Shown piece after piece: positions 48,991 through 62,244 of a stretch of 64,000 nucleotides of DNA. Every line of letters begins with the position of its first letter. The stretch's first letter is position 1. Origin of the DNA: Struthidea cinerea (taxonomy: Eukaryota; Chordata; Aves; Passeriformes; Corcoracidae); NCBI GenBank assembly GCA_013397865.1, contig VZTI01003251.1, forward strand, positions 303,583-367,582, written 5' to 3'. The notes under the pieces are model-generated. The model had not been told where the DNA came from, did no database searches, and saw nothing but the letters and a program-made list of their open reading frames with translations. The position numbers and the translations under genes are program-made.

Positions 48991-50569
48991 ATTATATTCA
49001 TTTTCTTTGTTCTTTGGGTAGCAGTTTAGCAGTCCAAGCACAAAGGCAGGAGTGTTCCTGCGTTCAGATCCTCATGTGCAGCACTGAACACGAACAGTTG
49101 ATGTTCTCAAAATCAGCGTGGGTGGACACAAGGGTTGAAAATCTTCAGGAAAGCTTCACCCAGCCAGTAAAATTCTGGGTGTGCCCTCAAAACTCTTATC
49201 CTTGTTAACAGTATGGCAGCTGCAGTGGCAGCAGCAGTGAGGGGAGCTCTCAGATCTGTGCTGGCAGAACCCCATCAGTTCAGCCTGCTGGGAGTAAGTG
49301 TAGGTGACATGAGGCTTAAAATGTGGCACCCACAAGTGCTTTTCTCCAGCGGAGCTGCCGGTGTCACTGTGAGCATGAGAGCCAAACAATCATTGGGCTC
49401 ACGTAGGAATGGTTTGAATCATTCCCATCATCCAGGTATTAGCCTCTGTATGATGCAGACAGGGAAAAACTGGAATGGAATCCTGACTGGAGAAACAGAG
49501 TGGGATTCAGGGGAAAGATATTCCATTTTGATGTTTTCCTAGGGAAGAAAAAGAATGTATAAAATACAGAATATGTTGGAATTCCTTGAGGTGTCTGTGA
49601 TGCTCAGTGTGTACAAATACACATCTGTGTAAATACATTTACACGGTGGTGCAAGTTTGTGTTATCACCTCTTTGGTATGTAGGTGCTGCCTTCATTTTC
49701 TACTGAGAGGCAAATTACTGACAAATAGCCTTCTGCACTTAACAGATAAGAAAAAGGAAATACCAATATTGTCTATCTGCTAACAGAAATACTGATAAGA
49801 CATTTGCATCGATAGACATTGCCTGTTTTTAAATCAGAAATAGATATTGGAATATGACTGCAAGTTCTACCTTCTCTAACCCAGAAAATAAGAATCTCAG
49901 AGCAATATATGGGGTTTTTTTCTCTTTCCCTTAGCTGTGCTTGCTATTCCTTTACCTTGGGATTATGTGTTCTCTGCTGGAGCAAAGCCTGGATCAGAGA
50001 GCACAGTTCAGTATTAGCTGTGCTGTAGTCTGGACCGAAAGGGTGGCAGTGTGCTAAAGGGTATTTTCTGCAACATCAGGCCCCGCTTTGCTATCCTTTC
50101 AGAGGGTCTTACAGAGTAGCAGCATGGAAAGGATGGCTTTGCAAGATCCTTGTTTAGAGAATAATCCTCTCCCCCCAAAGGCCAGGTGTCTCACTTCAGT
50201 GTGCAGGGATCAGCCTTTGATGGCTGGGAGCTGTCTCCTTGCAGCTGGACACAGGGGCCCCCCAGCTGTGCAGCAGAAGTGAAGATGTTTTTGACATACC
50301 AGGGATGTTCATTTTGCCAGACCCACCCAGGTGAGAAGCTGTCACTTCAGAGTTGTTTCTCAAGCTGTCTTTTGTGCTATTAGTGCTAAAATACTCATTG
50401 GACATTAATTTCTGGCTATACAGACATCTTGTGCCAGGTTCTGTTGCAGCCCATAGACCACATTGGGTGCAGGGTTGTAGTGGAAGCTGAGCGTATCTTC
50501 AAAGATATTCAGAAGCTGTGCTGAATGCAGGTCCACCCATTCCTTTTGCTTTTTGCAATAAATTTTTAC

Positions 50570-50673
50570 CATTTTGCACACAGAGCTCTCCACATATTGA
50601 ACAATATTCTGTCTGTTTCTTTAGAGGTACCAGTTGTAATGCTATTTGTGAAACAAAGATTTGTCTGGAATCT
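50570..50673 (-). CDS. Exon 4 of the visible gene model (104 nt, phase 2 to 1), Cys cluster
   Basis: Encodes residues 84-117 plus split codons 83 and 118. The acceptor is ATTGTAGCAG; a second AG nine bases further in (exon start 50664) keeps the frame and would drop three residues. The donor ATG|GTAAAA is good. The peptide reads DSRQIFVSQIALQLVPL and then KKQTEYCSICGELCVQN. It contains a C-x2-C-x3-C cluster at residues 107, 110 and 114. That spacing could suggest metal binding, but no matching second Cys/His pair is visible nearby, so I do not call a zinc site. The leftover G plus CT of exon 5 gives Ala118. Confidence 0.75.
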
Positions 50674-53600
50674 CTGCTACAATATTTGACCTGTTTTAGC
50701 CCACTTTTTTTTGGCAACACTGATTACCTGTAAATCTTCCTTCCTGTTTTTCCAACTGAAGTTATTCAATGCCTGACAGAACCTGGTGAAGGGATTCCAG
50801 AAATGCTGTAGCTGTTACAAGTTTTTCCTTTTACACGACATTATATCTGAGTAAGAATTTTCAGTCAGTCATCATGAAGCACCACAGCAAATTGTGCTAA
50901 GTTTGCACTTCTTGAAAGTGCTACTCCTCTAACACTTTCTCATCTCCTACTACCTATTACCATTCCATCTCTGTTATCGGGCTGAGAAAATCTATATTCT
51001 CTGCAAGCTTGACAGTACTAGGAATGAGCAATGGAATACCACAGGCAAAATCCCCCAAGGAGCTGGGAGGGCTCCCAGCCTCATCCCTTGTGCTCCTCCA
51101 GAGCAGAGGAGCATTCTCAGTGTATATTGCCTCCTTACAGACCCGAGCCTGCCTGGCTGAGGAGAAAGTCCTGGCCTCACATCCTGGGGCAAAAGCCTCA
51201 GCCCTGCTGAGGTCCCTCTGATTGTTCCCAGGGTGGAGAGAGGAGGCTTCTGTGGACTCTTAGCCCAGTGCAGACAAATGTGGAAGGTAAATCAAGCATT
51301 AACCTTCTGGATGAGCTCAGTTAAAGTCAACAAGGAGTAGGAAATCCAGCAGCTGAAGTGCCACAGGATTTTGGGGCTCACGGGTCTGGAATACATGAAA
51401 AAATGAAATATTCAGTTGCCACAGTAAGACTTCTTATGAAGAACATTTCATTGCACAGTGTTTGTCCCTCTCACATTTGTTTGCTGCATCATCATTGTTT
51501 ATTTTCATGTGGACCTTCAGGGTGAATGAAAAGGTCCATAACAATAATGGAGTTTAATGTTTGAATATGTTTTTCATTCCTTCTTTCCCTTTCCCTCCCC
51601 CTCTCTCTCTCTCACACACACATATGTATTTCAAAAGCATCCGCCCAGAGCACAGAACATCACCCACCAGAGAGGGGATCCTGAAGGTGCCAGAATTCAA
51701 ATTACTCACTGGGTAGATGACAGCACTCTTGGTGTTTTTCTGAGAAGGCTGGGCTGACTTACAGAAAAACTAAATCCTTTCAGGCTTGCAGTGAAAAGTG
51801 AAACTGCAACCAATAAACAAGTAATATTTGAGGGGCTCCTTGAGGTGAAAATGTGGCGATGGAGTATAGAAGACAAGAAGAGATACCTCTGCTTCAAAGG
51901 AAAAATAAACTGGCTATAATCATTCCAGAAGACATATACCATTATTAGTAATTTGAGGCAAAATGCTCTCTCCTAAGCAATGTTTGGAGAATATTATGCC
52001 AACAAATTCAGTATCTTTTTAAAAGTCTATTGATTTCATCAACTTATTCAGTGGTTTGCAAAACAGGATGGCTCACAGTGTTGGAGCTCAGGACATCTGT
52101 GATCTCTTTGGTTTATGGTCCTTGTCTTCAATGAGTTGTTTCAACCCTTTGCATCTCAGTTTTCCTTCCTTCCTCCCTTTCCACACTCAGTTTACGCTCT
52201 GTATTTTCTCCTGTACGTCGTGCACCATTTGAGAGAGAGTAGAATACCTGCTATACAGGCCTTGATTTCATCTGCTGCTTCCAAATGTTATTTTAATTCT
52301 AAAAATCTGATTATTATATGTTTTCATTAGGTTGAGTAATAGACCTGCTGAGTTTTTACTTTAGTGATGTTCCCCGTTTTTTGGTCAATCTTACAAATCA
52401 GACAGTCCATCCCCTAAGCTGCCCCTCTACATCCTTAATAAACAGTATTAGAAGGGAAGTAATCACCTGTATTACCTTGACTCTGTTCCTGGAGCAGAAG
52501 CTGTGTTAGTAAATTCTGGGGAAGAGAATTGAAGCTTAGGGGAACCAAAGAAAGGAGAAAAGCAGGGGTGTGGGTTGTTTCATGAAACACTGCAGAGAAG
52601 GCTGTGTTTTAAGCTGCCCAAAACCTTGCATTAACTCTGTGATCATGCTTTCATAGCCCACAAGCTCTCTTGCTTTCATGGACAAAGAGTGTTTAAGAGC
52701 ATGTACATATTTCCCCACTAATCAAACCCAAAAATATCTCCTGGGCTGAGCTGTAATTTATGTTATCAAAACTGCAGGACCTGCTAAATGTAGAGCAAAT
52801 GGAAAGCAACTCAGTTTTTATTTAGAGGTGCAGTGCAGAGCAGAAATAAAATCTAGATTACCAGTTGCTGATAGAAATTGCAGCTATTCCTTTACAGCCA
52901 TAGCCAGAATGGCCTGTCACAAGGATAGAAGGAAAAATAACATAGACTTATTATTTGGTAGGAAAGTAAATTATAAATTTTAAAAACTCATGGTGTTAAA
53001 CAATAAGAATGACCGTGTGCGTGATGCAGCAGTAGAATATGGCAGAGGTCTGTGAGATGGGGTCCTAAAAATGTGATTTTATTATTGCCAGTGTCTTATT
53101 ACTTGTGCCCAATAATGTTTTTGATAGGTAGAACATTTCCCAGATCTCCAAGGAGTGGTCCAGGCTTCATAGTTTAAAATAGATGGGGAAAATATTCAGG
53201 GAACATTAACTTCAAGTGGGACTTTCTGCTCTGATTGACAGAATTCATTACAGAAGGTGTGTTAGAGTTCTCGTGCTCTTGCAGTGGCTCAGCTGGACTT
53301 CCAGCCTCCCTTCTCCGAGTCTGATTGCACTCGCCGCACCCTCTACCTTTTATTGATAATTTTTTTCCTAGTCATTATGTGGCAACAGAGAAAACTAATT
53401 TTGTTAATTTCTCTAACCTTGCTAGTTCAAATTCCCTATTAAATCCCATTCAAAATACAGCCTGATTTGAGGAAGTCTTTATCCCCCTGCTCTCGCTCTG
53501 GCTTTGCCTGTGAAAGGTTGGAGACTCCCCGGAGCCCAGGGGGTGCCTTGTTTCTCACTGCCCCAGATTTATGCACCACAAGAAATTACACCACGACCAC

Positions 53601-54309
53601 TCAGGAATCACCAGGATTTTCCACATCCTATAAGGGCTGCCCCAATACAAAATTCAGAAGTGTGCTTAAATCCATCCCTAGGGGAGGCAACTCTCGGCAA
53701 AGTGTGTACTGGAAAATGTGGTGTCTGGGGGTGTCTCCCAAGGAAGGAAATTGACTGCTTGCCTAATAAGGCACATCCTGCAGTTTACCTGGAGGTTTGG
53801 CTGGGAATCTGAAGTTGTTTTTTATTTAAAAAGGGTAGCAGAAAGACATCTCCCCAGGCATTTCCAGATGCAAGGATTCCTGATTTTTGGGAGAATTTCA
53901 AAGATGCTTGAAGGTGGTAAATCTTCTCAAATGCTTGTGACCCACTTGCAACTCAGTCCCTCCTACATGGGACGTTATTATTAGGTATTTATCCATCAGC
54001 TGCTCAGACTAGGCTGCTCTAAGGTGATGCTCACAAGAGAAAGCTCACACAAGCTTATGTTAATTTGCAGGTCAGTTTAGAAAAGTGTAAAGGTCCTTAT
54101 TGGCCTTAAAAATCTATGAATCGATAGCAAGTGCTAGCAAAAGGTCACTGGTCACAGATAAAAGGCTAACTATCAGAGCATCCAGCAAAGCTGCTCACAC
54201 CTTTTTGCTGTGAGGTTAAAATAAATCCTACATTTGGTTGTCAGATATTGTTCAGTCGCTTTTGTTGCTCTTGGACAGTTTAATGCAGATGCTGCTCCTG
54301 AAAAATTAC
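50674..54309 (-). other. Intron 3 (3.6 kb)
   Basis: Bounded by GT at 54309 and AG before 50673. It contains a CT/CA microsatellite at about 51598-51622 and an exon-like open stretch ending at 52717 that lacks a donor. Nothing else was recognised. Confidence 0.55.
51598..51622. repeat. CT/CA compound microsatellite
   Basis: A CT dinucleotide run followed directly by a CA run and CATATG, within a pyrimidine-rich segment. Confidence 0.9.
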
Positions 54310-54370
54310 AGCTGCTCCAGAACTCCATACAGAGCTTCCTGAGTCCATCCCAAATATTTCCCACAGTACT
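54310..54370 (-). CDS. Exon 3 of the visible gene model (61 nt, phase 1 to 2)
   Basis: Short exon encoding residues 64-82, flanked by split codons 63 and 83. The acceptor TGCTGCTTGCAG follows a pyrimidine-rich stretch. The donor CT|GTAATT is the weakest in the model. The peptide YCGKYLGWTQEALYGVLEQL continues the helical character of exon 2, and codon 83 (CT+A, Leu) leads into exon 4. The frame hits TAA immediately after the donor, so the exon must end about here if it is real. Its support comes mainly from exact phase bridging between exon 2 (ends phase 1) and exon 4 (starts phase 2), and from the protein-like reading across both junctions. Confidence 0.6.
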
Positions 54371-54479
54371 CTGCAAGCAGCAGTAGAGCAGCTCTCTGGT
54401 CTGAGTGCCTTATGATTTATGAATAACTCTGGTTTCCATTAAGCTGCAGAAAGGGGATAGTGTGTTTCACCCTGTGCTG

Positions 54480-54680
54480 AGAACCCCATTTGTTTCCGTT
54501 CCTGTCAGCAGTTTGCATAAGTGAATGATTTTATTTCATGTGAGAGAGAAGGCAAACACACAAGTTATCCCAGCAGTGGAAGATTTGTCAAATAAAGCTT
54601 TTAATAATGGTGTTATTTGACAGTTTTATAGTGCTTCAACTTTCAAGCAGTTTGAAGGTGGTAGGTTTTCAATAAAAATT
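54480..54680. promoter_or_regulatory. Possible conserved non-coding element next to exon 3
   Basis: Contains GTCAAATAAAGCTTTTAATA and GGTGTTATTTGACAGTTTTA, which pair TTTGAC/GTCAAA words in opposite orientations, in repeat-free sequence about 110 bp from exon 3. Confidence 0.22.
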
Positions 54681-56539
54681 AAGTCCTTATCTAGAAGAAA
54701 TTCAGTCCCTGTTGTTTTAAAAGAACTAGTCTCAGCTGCATTGGAGCACCTTAATCTACTATTGAAAGTAAATCTCAATCCTTTTCTGTATTAATATATC
54801 TTGCAATCCATCATCAGGAGGTGTTCGGTGTATTTTTTTGCCCTAGTATATCAAGGTGGCCTGATAAACCACCTTCCTAACCAAACTTGTTGGGTGATCA
54901 TTATGTTTCTCACAAGAATAAATTATACAGTGGAGTTCTCTGAGGCTTACTTAAATAGTCCGGCAGTGTTTCCAGTCACTCTTACTTATTTCTTTAATTT
55001 GTTTAAGGGGTCCAGTAAGTTATTCAGGTGAGGAGAAAAGGAACAGGGAAGTTGCTGGTTTTCACAAGGTCAGAGTTAATCCTATCTGTGTTCATAAATC
55101 ATTGTACATCGTAGGATAACCATGTAGCAACTGAGAACATGTTAATAGAGAGCCAGCTCTGCATTGAAAGTTGCCTTGCTTGAAGGAGGGATTTCCAAAA
55201 GAATCTAAAACTGCCTTAAATGTTCTTTCAGTTAAATAAACACAAATTTTAATGGGTTATATTATTTAGAAATGTGCTACTTTAGTTATGAAAGTTTGTT
55301 ATCTTCACCATCCTGAGGAGAAAATGGATTTTCTTACAAGCTTTTTAACCAAAACGATTTCTGAGCAAGTAGAGGGCTCTATAACCTGGCTAAGTGTTTG
55401 ATTTGAACAATTGGAATAATAATTGATAGTATGAGTAGAAACAGCATAACTTAAATTATTTGCCTAAGTTCACGCATGCAGGTGTTGTGAGAGCTAAGAT
55501 TTGATGTGAAGGGATCCTGACTCCAGATCATCCCACAAGCCAGCCCAGCACTGGCTGTGCAGACACAGGCTGGCTCCACACAGCACAGAGCCCTCTCGTG
55601 CTGAGGAATGCAGTGTGTATATTGCTACACCAGCTGATGTGTACAGGTGCTCAGCTGTCGTACAAGTGGTAAAATACACTCCTATCCCGTGTCTGTACAT
55701 CAGACTGAGCATCCTGCATCCCAGGGACTTCAGCTATGTTTTGAGAATCATCAGGGTGAAGTCCTTGTGCTCAACATTCTCATTAGCGGTGCTGTTCTAA
55801 CCGAACACACATATGGCATGTTTTTGAATACAATGTCACAGGTTTTGTACCAGAGTTCTTACAATCTGGTTTAATAAACAAAGTTATCAGGAGGGAGGAG
55901 CTGAAGGGAGGAAGGACAAAAGAATAGCATCAAGTTTGTCAGCTGATGCCTGGAGCTCTTTTCACAGGATGGTGTCTGTCCTGAAAGGGCTTAGGGGTAT
56001 TTTTATTTTCTACTCTTCACTAGAACTTGCTGAAAAGCTCTTGATAAAGTGATGTTTGAAAAACTTGAAGTCTTACAACCTGCTCTAGAAAACATTATTG
56101 GTTGAGTGTGCTGAGTCCTGCCCCGCTGCCTCCCCTCCCACTGCTTCTCTGGGGTGTGCCAGCAGGGCACGGGGAGCACACCTAGTTAAAAACAATCCCT
56201 GTTTAATTCCAGGGGAACCCCCTCCCTGTCACCTCATGGCTTTGATTAGGGAGCATCTGACGGTGTAATTCTGTGCTCCACAGCCCCTTCCTGGTGTGAA
56301 GATGGGGAGAAGAGAGGGACAAGGACCGGCTTTTATTTACTGGCAGCTTGAGCAATAAATTAGAGGAGTCTTTCCATTGACTTTGGGAAAGTTGGATAGC
56401 ATCTTGGGCTTGTGCTGTGTGTACTGTTTTTATTTTATACACAGTCAGCTCAGAGTCTCCCTCATATCTCTTTCTCCCACAGCGTTCAACGCCTCTCTCT
56501 CTCATCACAGAAAAGTCTGACAGGAACTTTCCTCTCTTA

Positions 56540-56634
56540 TCTGTCTCTTTCTCTGTGCTGTCCTCCCCCTCCTTCTCATTCTTTACCTCCCTCTGTCTCT
56601 CTCATTCTCTCCCCTGCTGCTCTCAGATGGCTGG
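56540..56634 (+). other. Pyrimidine tract ending in an acceptor-like CTGCTCTCAG
   Basis: About 95 nt of almost pure C/T on the plus strand ending CTGCTGCTCTCAG, directly followed by ATGGCTGGCTTTGCTC, with repeat-free AT-rich sequence after it. It looks like a strong 3' splice site, but no donor or partner exon is visible on this strand, so it may just be a polypyrimidine repeat. Confidence 0.3.
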
Positions 56635-59600
56635 CTTTGCTCAAGGTCTGCAGGCTGGCATAGAGCATGCCTGGAACAATATGTTCCTATTAAATTTACC
56701 CTGTCTCATTGCTTCCTGAAATTAAATTGAGTTTTACTCTCAAGTTTGTTTGTTGGAATCGCATAATAAAAACATTCCTGAACGCAATTGCATTTAATCA
56801 GAAAGCTTTCCAGAATTTATAGTGATAAAACACTATTTTAAAAAGGCTTGTTCTAGTGTTCTACAGAAAAGATTAAGCAAGTTTCTTATTTACAACTGAA
56901 ATTAATCTTTAAATGTCCCTCTGAACTCTGAGTTCCCTCCATGGATTTACTTCCATGGCTTTCACACCACTTTTGACACTCCAAGATCGCCAAGATGGAG
57001 AGAAACAAAATTCCTGCATTTTTAGTCTCGCTCCTGAGCTCTGTTTTGTTACTTATTAAAATTCAGACAGATATTAATTCCTTGTATATGTTTTATCAAT
57101 ATAAGAATGTCCTGCATTTATTCCAATGGCTGCACTGCACTCACTGAAGAGTGTTAGGTTTGAAACTACTCCAAGGTGCTGCTCACAGTGATGCTGCTCA
57201 GGGTTGGACCTTTGGCTTTGATAAACACAAATCACACATTCTGGGGCGTTGAGCCACTGCTGCCGTGTCAGTGTCAGCAAGGAGTTTTCAGCCCTCCTGA
57301 ACTGCTAATAGTTTGCACATTTCAGGATCAAATTTGTGACAGCTGGACAAGAAGGCTTTCGCTGTTTTGGGAGATGAGTGAATAGAAGAGCATGCATTGC
57401 ACAGCTTAAAATTGCTGTGGTGTTAAAAAGCCACGGGAATATTTTATTGTTTCTGAAGCATTCCTCTTTGATTTGACTAGGATGTGAAACAAAACCACAG
57501 CAGTATCACCATGGCAGTATATAATGGGATATATTTCAGAGAGAAAATAAGACACGTAGAAATTACAGATTGATCACCCCGGAAGGTCCTGCAGCTTTGG
57601 GCCACTCGTTGGCAATCCAGACATCTCAAAAAGTAGAACGCTGCTGCAGGAATATGAAAAAACTCCAGAGCCATGCTGTGCCTCTCTCTTATGTACCCTG
57701 CACTTGTTTTATATGCTGAAGATATCTTGACATCAATGGGGCTGTTTTCAGAGCAGAGCATGTTTGAAGTCTGTAACAGAAATCCATAGTAGAGAAGAGG
57801 AAGATGTGAACATTGGCAATAGTTTGACAGATCATTTTCCAGTAGTGCTTGGGAGGATCCGGTGCTCATCTTTTTTGTTACAAATGGTGGTGTTCATCAA
57901 AGTAGATTGAAGTGTCTGTAGTCAACTATCATTTTTCAGTAGTTTGCCTGGAATTTGTATCCATTCCCTTATTAGACAGAGTGGGCATATCAATGCCAAA
58001 GTCCTTTGCACCAAGTTCTGTGCACACACACTCATGAAATAGAGACAGATCTGGCCTGGCAATGCCACAGAGTAAAACCTTAGCTGGCAAAGGGTCAAGA
58101 ATGAGAATGTACCAGGTGATCCTGAGCCCATGGGTACAGCTTTGGTAGTTACATACAGGGTATCTGACTTGCAAGTGGTCAAGAAGGAGAAGGGAAATTG
58201 AGACCGGCTGCTATTTGCAGGCTACCCTGTTAATCTGACAGAGCAATCCAGAGGGTTACCCTGGCAGAGGTGAGCGTTGAGGGAATGATGTGAAGAGGCT
58301 CAAGGCTGTAGTGGCTGTTGACATTTTGTCCAGGAAGCAAAGTGAGGGATCATGGAGCAGCGGAGAGGAAACTCAGAGCAGAGAGAGCAAGGAAGTGGCA
58401 GGAGAGAAAAGGCAAGCACTGACATCTAGAAACATTTATCAAGTACCCCTTGTCCATTTCAGCTGCTGACTTTTCCTCATTACACTGGAAAGGCTTGGCA
58501 GTAATTGGCTGCTGCTTCAGATACATCTGGATAACTTCTTTTCTCAGCTACTAGAACAAATTTCCTTAACAAAAGTCCCAAAGTTACTCCCAGTGGCCAG
58601 GCAGCTGAGAGTTTGTATAATTTTTCCCTATTTTAGGGAAGATGGTTGCTCACCTAGAGCCAACTACCTGCACAAATCTCATCTCTCAACAGGAATGAAG
58701 GCAGCAATGTAGGCCCAGTCACTGCTACATAGTTTGGGAATAAGCTGAACAAACCTTGGCTAGGAGAAATCAAAGGATGTAATCATAAGCTGCTGTTGTG
58801 GGGACAGGCTAATCATGTGCCAGTGATTTTTATTGCCTTTCCTTATAAGACCTTGAGGGACCTCGTGGTCTTTCCTTGGACCTGAAATAGTTCCACAGTT
58901 CAGTGCTACCCAGTAGATATAGAATGGCAAAAGATTACTTCTCCATCACCTTAAAGATAAATCTTGAGACCCTGGCAACCTTTGGGAGAAAATATAATTG
59001 TCTTCCTAATTAAAATTGATTTTTTTTCAGTGAATGTGCCCTTCTGTTGCTATCCCAGCTGTATAACTGACTGTATCTCCCTTATTACAACAGATATTTA
59101 TGGTCACCCATGGACAGCACACTCAGCACAGTATGCAGTGTGTATGATACCAGCTCTGGCAGCAGGTCACAGACCAGTTAAGCCCTGTGGGATATACATA
59201 TCTCCCTAACTAGTGCTAACAATGGCTTTTTGATCTGTTTTTCCTTGTTTTTTGGACTGCACCTGAGGGTGTTTCAGGTGACATAGAAGTATTGACATGG
59301 GGACTAATTTCCTCAATCCTACTGTCCAAAGGAGTTAGGTACCTCCCTCCATCAAAAGCCTTCAAAACCCCTGGGACCAGCAGTTTGACTATGATCACCA
59401 GTCTTGAGCATAAACTTTTGCAGAACCCTGATGTTAGTGTTCTTCATGGCTTTTGCTGCTTTCTCAGCTCTCTCGGGGTATAACTTTTGTCTTCCCAACA
59501 GTCTGCCTTACGCTGAGGTTCTGAAAAGGGTTGTAGAGGTGCAAGTGATGCTGAGGTTTGGTCTTCAGCATTTTCTGTGCTGTAACAGGGCTAACTTGTG

Positions 59601-61679
59601 CCTATATTGTACATCCTGCTGGACTTCACAGGATAGTAAGAGAAGCTCTTGTATATGTTTTTGGGGCTGACACTTTTATAGGAGAAAACTGGGAAAAGGC
59701 AAAGAAAAGGGGAAGTGCTTCCACCTGTGAACTAAAGAAAAGTGCTTTGGATACACTGAAGTACAATAAACATGGTAGTTCAAAAGGCATTTCAGAGTGA
59801 TGCCTCAAAGTGCACTGCAAGTTTAAAGATAGTGGAAAATGCAACATGAGAGGGGAAAAAAGCTAGAAGGAAATGCCAGCAAAAGTTCCATTGAATAGAA
59901 CTAAAAAAGTCAGGCAACCTGAAGAGGAGTTTTGCTGTCACTGGACTTTTTTCCCCTGCTCTTCATGTGTAGCACATTCTCTGACAGGCTGCAAATGTAA
60001 CAACCTTCAGACATGAGTCATCAGCAAGGACAGATCCTCTCGTCCTCAACACTAAAAATAAAGACCTCGCTCACTGAGCCTAAGGAGCAATTCTCTCTAG
60101 TAACTCCGCACCAGCCAGCAGAGCAATACAGAGGGAACATGCTGAACCAGTGATTTATTCAAGCTGGAGGCCTTGATCTTGACATGACTAACCCGAGTGC
60201 AGTAAATGGGTTCAAATAAATGCTGGCATTACAGAAGGCACCATGTTTTATGACATATAGGATATGGGTCCAGGGGCTCTGAGGGCTGGTTCCTTGGGCT
60301 ACTAGTCCTGAAAATGAAGAGCTCTATCACCAGCTGAAAACTGAGCACAAGAGAGGATGCTGAGGATTACATGCTAGTAGAAAAAGATGCCTTTGCCTTA
60401 TCCTTTATGGTCCGAGTGTTCCTTTTTTAGCATGACAGTAATTATTTAACTACCCTTCCAGGAAGTAGATTTGAAATCTTTTCAACTTGTGGTGAAAGCC
60501 ATATCAATACTCTCTGATGTAGGGCAGCGGAGGTGAGGGAGAAATAACTCAGTAGCTTGGCTTAAACCTAACTGAACATATTAGTCATGAAATATTTAAA
60601 CCGTCAATATCACACATTGATGTGCAAAATGTTTAATTATGTATCATTTCAGTTATTATTCATGTTAGATCTTAGACCTTAAGATGTACATACATTTAAA
60701 AAATAGCTCAGGAGATGTATCAGGAGTGTAGAGCAGCATGAGAAATCTGAAGGCTGCCTGCGCGCTTTCGCCTTGGAAGCATGTGTCAGAATTCCCTTTT
60801 TTTTGCCCCCTAAATTACCAAATCCTTTTCTAGGGCTCAGTGTGGATAATGTTTCTGCCTTTAGTAAATGTCTCTGGTAGAAAAAGACCATTTCAGAGAA
60901 AATGCTTCAAGTTTTGAGCTTAATGCCTCTCCCATTCTATGTAGGTCCATGTGCTGTTTCCGTCAGTGTACCTAAGTGTGTGTAACTAAGTGTCTTCCAG
61001 TACTGCACTGAGCAGCACAACTACCATCTGTCACAAAGGGTTTGTTCCCTCTCCCCAACTGCAAAATTACATGTACAGCTCAGCCAAGTGTTTGCTAGGC
61101 GAGGCAGGAGCGGAGAGGATTGTTTAGCACTGGTGCTAGAGAGTGCTGGGGGCTCTGTTTGGGGGCCCTTTGCTCCACACCCAATAATTCCAGTAGGACA
61201 GGGAGGTCCAAGGGCACTTAGACACCCTGGGTACTGGGGATACTGAGGAACTTTCCTGGCTGTCTGTAGGACTGCCCATGTGAATAACAGCTGTAATGAG
61301 GGAGTGGGCTGTTTGGATTCGGAATCCTTGTGTTGCTGTATTTTTATCTCAATAATTTCAGAAATGCTGCTGCGAAAAGAGCTCTACCTGTTTGTTTCTG
61401 TAGCTACCTGTGGTGCAGCTGCATGCCACTAAAAATTTGCATTGCCAAACCTTCTGCTGGCAGTTCATAAGCCAAATGAAGGCAGCAGATGAGCAGCAAT
61501 GGTGAGGGGAACTCTGAAATTTTTTTTAGCAGTTTTTAAGATATTGGTATAAGAAATGTCAGGCGTTTACTTGTTATCACTTGTATGGTGATAGATAATG
61601 AAAGGTGTAAAATAACCAACTTCTAGGCTGTTGGGCTTGAGATTAGAGTTAATTTACAGGGGCAGAATCTGGTCCTGCT

Positions 61680-62060
61680 GTATTAGCAGCTTTATTCAGT
61701 CATTCATATGCAACAGCAGTGTCAGGCGGTGACTACTGCAATGAACGCTAATGAAGGTGTCTTTTGTTTTCATATAGATTAACACATTACTTTATTCTCT
61801 TCTTCAGCAGGCATTCAGAAAGACTGCACTGCTGATGCCTGTATCCAGTTTCATCTTTCAATTAGTGATTTTCTTTCTCTTACAAACCAAGTGCTAGTGG
61901 AATTAACCTCAGCTAATTATCACTGATGGACTGATCTTTCTGTGAAGCCTAGAAAGCAAGGCTGTCATATTTTGCCTGAGATTTGCATGCACATTTACTC
62001 TGTGATTCGATTGCTCAGTTTTGGAAGACTATTTTGAGGTTCCAACAGGCTTAAGTTCAC
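61680..62060. promoter_or_regulatory. Possible conserved non-coding element
   Basis: Repeat-free, with TTTCAATTAGTGATTTTC, CCTCAGCTAATTATCACTG and GAGATTTGCATGCACATTTA, mixing homeodomain and octamer-like words. Evidence is composition only. Confidence 0.28.
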
Positions 62061-62226
62061 ACAAGTTGCATAGATTTTAAGGTGCAGGAACAGCACCTTA
62101 AATGTAAAATAAGCTTTAGGTGTATTTAGTAGGAGACAAACTGTGATTCATAGATGCTTGTTGGACATGGTTTGAAACTTTGAGTCTGGGTTGATGATTA
62201 TTAGTCTGGTATTGCTATGTTTTACC

Positions 62227-62244
62227 TTTTTTTTTTTTTTTTTT
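62227..62244. repeat. Poly(T) tract
   Basis: Eighteen consecutive T in intron 2, about 530 bp from exon 2. Confidence 0.9.

Larger units (their letters stand above)
45046..50569 (-). other. Intron 4 (5.5 kb)
   Basis: Contains a LINE reverse-transcriptase fossil (about 45575-45720), a 10-bp inverted repeat (47370-47394) and a repeat-free AT-rich stretch (48700-48990). Short frames on both strands have no splice support. Confidence 0.6.

Noticed and set aside
49213..49542. 109-codon plus-strand ORF beginning MAAAVAAAV
   Set aside because: The Ala-rich start comes from a short GCA/GCAGTG run; the minus strand is open too, and there is no promoter-like or splice context.
52625..52717. Minus-strand exon-like segment starting after TTTGATTAG and reading GKYVHALKHSLSMKAREL and on
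   Set aside because: The acceptor and phase would fit after exon 2 and the peptide looks plausible, but no acceptable GT donor exists in frame (GTTTTG and GTGTTT only). The exon at 54370-54310 already bridges exons 2 and 4 with matching phases.
57477..57869. 130-codon minus-strand ORF
   Set aside because: No splice sites in a phase usable by the gene model and no recognisable protein features.
57953..58155. Minus-strand open stretch with a good pyrimidine tract upstream, reading RYPVCNYQSC and on
   Set aside because: It would need a rare GC donor (CAG|GCAAAC), two overlapping frames look equally open, and exon 3 is a simpler bridge. It remains possible as an alternative exon.
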